Source: Candidatus Segatella papionis
GTDB lineage: Bacteria; Bacteroidota; Bacteroidia; Bacteroidales; Bacteroidaceae
Length of the DNA: 12,428 nucleotides
Direction: 5' to 3'
Assembly (NCBI GenBank): GCA_002297965.1
Contig: DBLF01000032.1
Location: 1-12,428 of the forward strand
Shown here: one piece after another, positions 7,885-12,428 of the stretch
How positions within the stretch are numbered: position 1 is the first letter of the stretch
How the letters are laid out: each line of letters opens with the position of its first letter
The notes under the pieces: model-generated
Databases searched by the model: none
What the model saw: the letters and a program-made list of their open reading frames with translations, nothing else
What the model was told of the DNA's origin: nothing
Translations under genes and position numbers: made by a program

Positions 7885-8121
7885 GGAAATTGCGTTTTCT
7901 ACTTCACACTACACCCTATCGCCACAACTCACTGTAAATCAGCGGTTCTCGTGGGTGTAGTGTGAGTACGAACACTGCACCAACACTACACCCTACTACA
8001 CCGGGTGTAATGTGGTGAAGTGTGGGTGTAGTGTCAGACACTCACTACACCATCATAACATTCTATCTATCAGATAGTTTAGCACTATCGGGTGTAGTGT
8101 GAAGTAGAAAACGTGATTTCC
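7885..8121. mobile_element. MITE-like element with 32-bp inverted ends and internal 12-bp motif array
   Basis: Left end 7885-7916 and right end 8090-8121 are inverted repeats matching at 30 of 32 positions. The inner 24 (from CGTTTTCTACTTCACACTAC onward) are perfect. Between them GGGTGTAGTGTG and variants recur in both orientations: minus at 7905-7916, 7982-7993, 7994-8002 (partial) and 8041-8052; plus at 7953-7964, 8003-8014, 8013-8024, 8024-8035 and 8090-8101. A small palindrome CTATCT/AGATAG lies at 8063-8077. There is no open reading frame of note and no obvious target-site duplication. The element starts 27 bp after the fimbrillin stop. It could be a non-autonomous transposable element, an RNA hairpin that lowers readthrough from the shaft gene into later genes, or an invertible segment; no full TAnnTTTG box is seen inside on either strand. 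Confidence 0.6.
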
Positions 8122-8139
8122 GTATGGCTGAAAGCTATT

Positions 8140-8205
8140 TCTGCTCCAGCCGATTCCAAACTCTGCTCCAGCCGATTCCAAATTCTGCTTCGGCTGAATC
8201 CAATT
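8140..8205 (+). repeat. three tandem 22-bp repeats
   Basis: Units start with TCTGCTCCAGCCGATTCCAA at 8140-8161 and 8162-8183 (identical except for the last base). A third, diverged unit, TCTGCTTCGGCTGAATCCAA, is at 8184-8205. TCGGCT in the third unit can pair with AGCCGA in the second, so the block can also fold. It is non-coding and is too short, with no spacers, to be a CRISPR array. Confidence 0.8.
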
Positions 8206-8214
8206 TTTGTCTAA

Positions 8215-8236
8215 CGAGGGCAAAATATTGCCCTCG
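8215..8236 (+). terminator. perfect stem-loop upstream of the Mfa2-type gene
   Basis: CGAGGGCAA (8215-8223) and TTGCCCTCG (8228-8236) form a 9-bp perfect stem with loop AATA. No U tract follows, so it may be an attenuator or processing hairpin rather than a classical terminator. It is one of a back-to-back pair. Confidence 0.5.
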
Positions 8237-8259
8237 CCTAGGCAATTAATTGCCCAGGC
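8236..8259. promoter_or_regulatory. near-perfect 24-bp palindrome, possible operator or second hairpin
   Basis: GCCTAGGCAATT (8236-8247) and AATTGCCCAGGC (8248-8259) are reverse complements apart from one base pair. The palindrome has no loop, which fits a dimeric DNA-binding protein site as well as an RNA hairpin. It shares the GGCAA/TTGCC core with the stem-loop that ends at 8236 and lies 47 bp before the Mfa2-type start. Confidence 0.45.
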
Positions 8260-8306
8260 TGGACAAATATGGATAAGAAACCTATTCAATAACAAGCAAA
8301 AGCATC

Positions 8307-9196
8307 ATGGCAAATAAAAACTTACATCGTTGGTTCAAGAATACTCGTATGGCAATGGCATTCGGAAGCATCATAGCACTCGGCAGTCTGCTTGGCAGCT
8401 GCAACGACTTGATGCACGACGACCTGCCGACGGTGCCAAATACCAAATCGCAATGCCCGAGAAAGGAAGCGACATCCAATCTCTGCACGTAAGACTCGAC
8501 AGAACCCATCACTCCCAAGGAAACGCTGCCAGCGACTCCAACTCACCACAAACTGAGACTCCCGACGGCTTTGCCACCGTGGAGCATCAATCTCAACCGC
8601 TCGACACCCTCTGGCAAGGACTCAGCGACCAACTCGTGGAGGTGAAAGACCTACAGGTCACCCGCCACACCATCAGCCTCATCCGAGACACCAAGCAACT
8701 CACCATCCGACTACACCAGTTGGAAGAGCCTACACACATCAGCGCCGATGACTTCAGTTACCAGATAACCGACACCAACGGCGACATCAATTACGACAAC
8801 TCTCTCCTCCCCGACGAGGAGCTGATATACACCCCCTACAAGACCTGGACCACCGAGTTTAAGGACCCAGAAGGCAAGGTGACGGAACGCACCGCCCACG
8901 CCGCACTGATGTTCAACCGACTGGTGCTCCACCCATCCTCAGAGAACGACAAGAACGCCATCCTGAGCATCTGGAACAAGAAGACAGGCGAAGAGGTGGC
9001 TCGCATCAACCTAGCCGACTGCCTCTCGCAAGGCAGGGGAGCCTTCGAGCACATGAACTACTCCCCGCAGGAGTTCCTAGACCGTGAGTACGACTACAAG
9101 CTCGATTTCTTCCTCAAGGGCGACCAATGGCAATACATACAGCTCGGCATCTCCATACTCGACTGGAGCAAGCGCATACAGCGTGCCGATTTATAA
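8307..9196 (+). pseudogene. Mfa2/FimB-type fimbrial anchor lipoprotein, internally deleted and frameshifted
   Basis: The gene begins at ATG 8307 with a leader ending in lipobox LGSC (Cys32), followed by NDLMHDDLPTVP, the conserved D-DLP-C/V-P opening of Mfa2-type proteins (PF08842-like). That frame stops at 8492. From about 8441 the recognisable protein is in another frame: KYQIAMPEKGSDIQSLHVRL, then HTISLIRDTKQLTIRL, ADDFSYQITDTNGDINYDN, LLPDEELIYTPYKTW and QEFLDREYDYKLDFFL, ending ISILDWSKRIQRADL. The first beta-sandwich strands, usually some 60-80 residues between the DLP motif and the segment like KYQIAMP, are missing. I therefore infer an out-of-frame internal deletion with a junction near 8436-8446. 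The intact protein would cap and anchor the fimbrial base in the outer membrane. An ATG at 8330 opens the second frame but has no signal peptide. Confidence 0.8.
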
Positions 9197-9202
9197 CTAA
9201 AA

Positions 9203-12031
9203 ATGCATCAAGCGATGAAAAGACTTCATATCTATATAGGTTTTATATTTTGGTTGTTAGTTAGTTTGTTTACCATGAGCTGCAACGACGAGTTGGCGGG
9301 CGACCCCATCGCCCCCAACTCGCCCAGCAACTTGCACGTACTCGTGCCTACCATCAACAGTGCCAAGGGCAACGACCAAAGCGACAACCTTTCCAACAAT
9401 CACACCTACAATGCGACGGTGGACGAGTGCCAGATCAACGACCTCCGCCTCTACGCCTTCCCCATCGACGGCAAAGGAAGCCTCATCGCCCAAAACTTGC
9501 CAGCGCCCCTGGCTAGCATGATGCTGAATGAGAACATCGCCAACTACCAGCTCACCATCGAGCCTGGAAAATACCACATCTACGTGGTAGCCAACATGAG
9601 CAAGATATTGGAGAAACAGAACATCACGAGCGAGGAAAGCCTCAAGAACCAAGTGCTCCGATACACAACCTCTACCCTGCCCGGCTTGCCTATCGCCACC
9701 AACATCCCGATGATTTACGAGCCAGAGAAGGATGCCGAGGGCAACCCTGCCGTGACCATCATCCTGCCTGCCGGCGAGAAATACACCGAGGTGGCAGCCA
9801 ACCTGAAGTTCACCTGCGTAAAGGTGAAGCTGAACATCATCTTCGACCCTGCCGTAGCCACCAGCTTCGGCACCAAGGGACTCACCATCAAGAGCATCCT
9901 GGGCGAGAAGCTCTCCCCATTCACCAGCCTGTACTGGGGAAACAAATTTGTGGAGAGCGCCCAGACCGACAATACCTACAAGACTGGATTCGAGAGCACC
10001 GAATACGATGACAGCAATACAGACAACAACACCGATGCGCAAGGAATGTATTACACGGATTGGACCGACAACCGGACTGCCGACAACAGCAAGGACGACA
10101 TCATAGGCTCGGGCAATGGCACCAAAAGCCCCGTGAACTCCGCCTCCAAGTGGCTCTTCCAAGGCACCTACTACCTGCCCGAGCGATACATCACCCAAGC
10201 TTCCGACCGCTCTTATCTCCAAATCAACGGACAGGTGGGTGGCAGCGTGGATAACAACTACCACATCGACCTCGGCCATCGCAACAACGAGCAGAATGAC
10301 TCCGAAGTTCCGACCTTCCCTCGTGGCACCTTCTACGAGATTACGGGCGACATCAAGACCTTCGGAAACATGAGTCTCGACTGCAACGTGAGCGTGAAGG
10401 ACTGGGAGCCAGTGCAGATAGACGCCGACTTCAACCACACCACCTTGTGGGTGAGCAGTGCAAACGCAGAAGTATCTTCCACCACAAACGACTCTATCAC
10501 TTTCCAGTCTAATGCAGCAAACGTAGAGTTCGGATGTGACAATACCATCACGGTAAATGGCAATGAGAAAGCTATCATCGTGGAAGCCAAGCGCACTGTC
10601 AATGCCGCAGGCAACGACATCATCACATTCCGCGTAAACCCGGAAATTCCTATCAGTGCCTACCCTAACGCCCAACGAATTGGAACAGCTAAGGTTTGGC
10701 TCAAGGCAAACAATCTGAAAAAATACATAGATGTAAAGTATAATGTGGCACCTTACTTCAATGTAACTCCAGAAGACGTAACCATCTATTATGTGGAAGG
10801 CGCAGCTACCAACACCAAGAAAATAGAATGGGAGACCAACCTTGGAGGAGCAAAAATGCAGAACGGAGGCACAGACATCTATCAATATACGAGCACCATC
10901 GGAAACTCTACCATCAAAGTTAGCTTTGATGAATCCACAGCCCATAATCCGACGGGCACATTCAGCATCACTGCCACATCCGACCCTGTGACAACCACTG
11001 TGCATGAGTTTACGGTTTATCCCAAAGAAACAAGCACAGAGGTGGGTGGCAAGAAGATAAGAGTAACGGTAAGACCTCCTATCGGAGACTATCGCATCTA
11101 CTTCAGAGCCATCAATGATTTGGCTTGGGACACAAGAACGCAAGATGCCAAAGGTGGACACCACAAGACCAATCCATTTCAGAAGTTAAAGACAGAATCG
11201 TATGGCACAGGCAGTCACAACGACAACTGGTATGACGGTTGGGATGCGGAAACGGTCTCCAAAGAAAGTTCTAACACATGGAACTCAGATGCCAATCCTT
11301 CCAACCACCTTATTTATATATACACACAAATAGGAGAAACCGAAGGCACTACCGCCAAAGAAGAAGGCGTCTGGAGATTTACACAGTGGAACAATACGAA
11401 GATGACAGCAGACAACACCAATCCAGGTTGGTATTATTACGACTTGGGATACCAAAAAGTATCAGAAGCCGCAACCAACGGAACGACACGAACGCCCAAG
11501 CCTGGAGAAACGTTACTGATGTTCCACAACAACCAGTATCCAAGCGATGCCCTCCACAGATGTCCGCAACATTTGGAGCCAGGAATACAACTCTTCGATT
11601 ACGAAGACCGAGAAGGTTGGATATTGTACGACCCAACGGGCAGTCAGTCATACTATATCTATGACGAGAAGCCTACCGTAAGAGACATCACCATCACCAT
11701 ATATACCAAAAAGCAAATCAAGGGATGGTACAAAATGTATGGAGTCGCAAACGACAAGGGATTAAATGAACAATTTACCCTTTACGACAACATCGTAAGC
11801 GGAAATGACGGTAACACGTTTTGGAGCTACAAGCTAAATAACAGCGAATGGTACATTACCGAGATTCATCTCAAAGCCGTGGATGGAAACCATGACAAAG
11901 ACATTCAGCTCAAATTCAGTGATTCGGAAACTTTTGAATTATTCAATGGCAACAGTTATGAGAAGTATAACGACACTGGCTATTACGATAATAGAACCTG
12001 GCATCATGGCAAACCAGCAGGCGTAAATTAA
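9203..12031 (+). CDS. large fimbrial lipoprotein, probable tip adhesin (DUF4906-like)
   Basis: Protein of 942 aa, starting 6 bp after the Mfa2-type stop. ATG 9203 or ATG 9215 could be used; the latter gives a compact lipoprotein signal (MKRLHIYIGFIFWLL, lipobox TMSC, Cys27 in the long form). Residues to about 410 look like a fimbrillin domain, with INDLRLYAFP, PGKYHIYVVANM, a central ANLKFTCVKVKLNIIFDP strand and the closing CNVSVKDWEPV. Residues about 413-625 are beta-rich, Ig/BACON-like repeats (SITFQSNAANVEF, FNVTPEDVTIYYVEG). Residues about 628-942 contain aromatic-rich modules (IYIYTQIGE, GVWRFTQWNN, NPGWYYYDLGY, TLLMFHNNQYP) reminiscent of CBM26-type starch-binding modules. The order after the Mfa1 and Mfa2 genes suggests a fimbrial tip protein that binds glycans or another surface ligand. 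The reading frame is intact. GC falls sharply near 10450, at the domain border, which suggests a swapped C-terminal half. Confidence 0.72.
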   Translation: MHQAMKRLHIYIGFIFWLLVSLFTMSCNDELAGDPIAPNSPSNLHVLVPTINSAKGNDQSDNLSNNHTYNATVDECQINDLRLYAFPIDGKGSLIAQNLPAPLASMMLNENIANYQLTIEPGKYHIYVVANMSKILEKQNITSEESLKNQVLRYTTSTLPGLPIATNIPMIYEPEKDAEGNPAVTIILPAGEKYTEVAANLKFTCVKVKLNIIFDPAVATSFGTKGLTIKSILGEKLSPFTSLYWGNKFVESAQTDNTYKTGFESTEYDDSNTDNNTDAQGMYYTDWTDNRTADNSKDDIIGSGNGTKSPVNSASKWLFQGTYYLPERYITQASDRSYLQINGQVGGSVDNNYHIDLGHRNNEQNDSEVPTFPRGTFYEITGDIKTFGNMSLDCNVSVKDWEPVQIDADFNHTTLWVSSANAEVSSTTNDSITFQSNAANVEFGCDNTITVNGNEKAIIVEAKRTVNAAGNDIITFRVNPEIPISAYPNAQRIGTAKVWLKANNLKKYIDVKYNVAPYFNVTPEDVTIYYVEGAATNTKKIEWETNLGGAKMQNGGTDIYQYTSTIGNSTIKVSFDESTAHNPTGTFSITATSDPVTTTVHEFTVYPKETSTEVGGKKIRVTVRPPIGDYRIYFRAINDLAWDTRTQDAKGGHHKTNPFQKLKTESYGTGSHNDNWYDGWDAETVSKESSNTWNSDANPSNHLIYIYTQIGETEGTTAKEEGVWRFTQWNNTKMTADNTNPGWYYYDLGYQKVSEAATNGTTRTPKPGETLLMFHNNQYPSDALHRCPQHLEPGIQLFDYEDREGWILYDPTGSQSYYIYDEKPTVRDITITIYTKKQIKGWYKMYGVANDKGLNEQFTLYDNIVSGNDGNTFWSYKLNNSEWYITEIHLKAVDGNHDKDIQLKFSDSETFELFNGNSYEKYNDTGYYDNRTWHHGKPAGVN

Positions 12032-12047
12032 ACAAAACGAAGAAACA

Positions 12048-12428
12048 ATGAAGAAGATTAAGCATTTGATGATATGGATTGGATTGCTTCTGAGCCTCGT
12101 TTCCTGCAAGGACACGATGGAGGCAATCGGACTCGGCGGAGCGGAAAGCCCTGCCGAGGGGGTGACCCTGAACATTGAGTTGCCCAACTTCTCCGAAAAA
12201 CAAGTAGGAACCCGAGCTGGGGCGGAGGTGGAAAGCATTCACTCGATTACCGCTGTATTCTACGATAACGACAAGAAATATGTGGGGATGGCGCAAGTCT
12301 CCTCGCTTACCCAGCAAAGCGACGGAAGCTACAACGTAAAAATCAGCAACATCCCGCCCGCTACCGCTACCATCCATTTGGTAGCCAATGTGGATAACCT
12401 CTCAGAAAACGAGGCTTCCGACTTGCAA
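12048..12428 (+). CDS. fimbrial lipoprotein, 3' end outside the window
   Basis: ATG 12048 opens a frame that is still open at the last base (127 codons seen). It lies 16 bp after the tip-adhesin stop and is therefore in the same operon. The start MKKIKHLMIWIGLLLSLVSC gives a lipobox LVSC with Cys20. Then follow VTLNIELPNFSEKQVGTRAG, with TRAG at Arg56-Ala57, and IHSITAVFYDNDKKYVGMAQ and PPATATIHLVANVDNL. These are the first strands of a FimA/Mfa1-superfamily domain. The Arg-Ala site falls at the same residue number as in the broken major fimbrillin gene upstream. It could be another minor or tip subunit; the length and C-terminal domain cannot be judged. Confidence 0.75.
   Translation, partial: MKKIKHLMIWIGLLLSLVSCKDTMEAIGLGGAESPAEGVTLNIELPNFSEKQVGTRAGAEVESIHSITAVFYDNDKKYVGMAQVSSLTQQSDGSYNVKISNIPPATATIHLVANVDNLSENEASDLQ

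Noticed and set aside
7893..8113. Invertible promoter between the inverted repeats
   Set aside because: The geometry would allow it, but no complete TAnnTTTG box is seen inside on either strand and no recombinase gene is in the window. It is kept only as an alternative explanation of the element.
7905..8205. Possible CRISPR array
   Set aside because: The 12-bp motif occurs in both orientations at irregular spacing, and the 22-bp units are directly tandem with no spacers. No cas genes are present.
8330..9196. Independent gene starting at ATG 8330
   Set aside because: Its first ~35 residues are an out-of-frame reading of the lipoprotein leader and it has no signal of its own. The downstream part is the displaced body of the Mfa2-type protein.
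9257..11164. Very long open frame (635 codons) on the minus strand
   Set aside because: It lies opposite the tip-adhesin gene, whose protein has a signal peptide and family-like domains. The antisense translation shows low-complexity V/G/A-rich sequence with no recognisable domain, as expected from codon bias of the sense strand.

Overview
The window looks like chromosome of a gut or oral Bacteroidales bacterium, most likely a Prevotella/Segatella relative. The grounds are a Bacteroidetes-type promoter (TTTG, 20 nt, TAnnTTTG) before the first gene, lipoprotein signal peptides, an AAA-ATPase-like/PD-(D/E)XK protein of a family amplified in this order, and a FimA/Mfa1-type (type V) fimbrial cluster. 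The genus is inferred from protein style, not from a search. All genes lie on the + strand.

Region 1 (1-1800) holds one AAA-ATPase-like/PDDEXK_9 gene with its own promoter. Region 2 (1833-4381) holds a small outer-membrane beta-barrel protein followed 26 bp later by an S41-family lipoprotein peptidase, probably one operon. It is followed by two strong adjacent hairpins (4495-4550). Region 3 (about 4580 to the window end) is a fimbrial locus in the usual Bacteroidales order: DUF3575 protein, OmpA-like DUF3868 protein, Mfa1-type major fimbrillin, Mfa2-type anchor, a 942-aa lipoprotein that looks like a fimbrial tip adhesin, and the start of another fimbrial lipoprotein that runs off the end.

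The main observation is that the first four fimbrial genes each carry a separate lesion. The DUF3575 gene has one extra C in a C run (4963-4967). The DUF3868 gene has an in-frame TAG (6260-6262). The Mfa1 gene appears to have lost an internal block, out of frame, near 7170-7177. The Mfa2 gene has a similar internal loss near 8436-8446. The two genes after them are open. The locus therefore looks like a recently decaying or switched-off fimbria whose adhesin genes are still readable. Sequencing or assembly errors could explain the first two lesions but hardly the last two.

The 448-bp gap between the Mfa1 and Mfa2 remnants is packed with structure. It has a 237-bp MITE-like element with 32-bp inverted ends and about nine copies of a 12-bp motif, then three 22-bp tandem repeats, then two back-to-back palindromes. 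Short A-rich tandem repeats also lie directly before the DUF3575 and Mfa1 starts.
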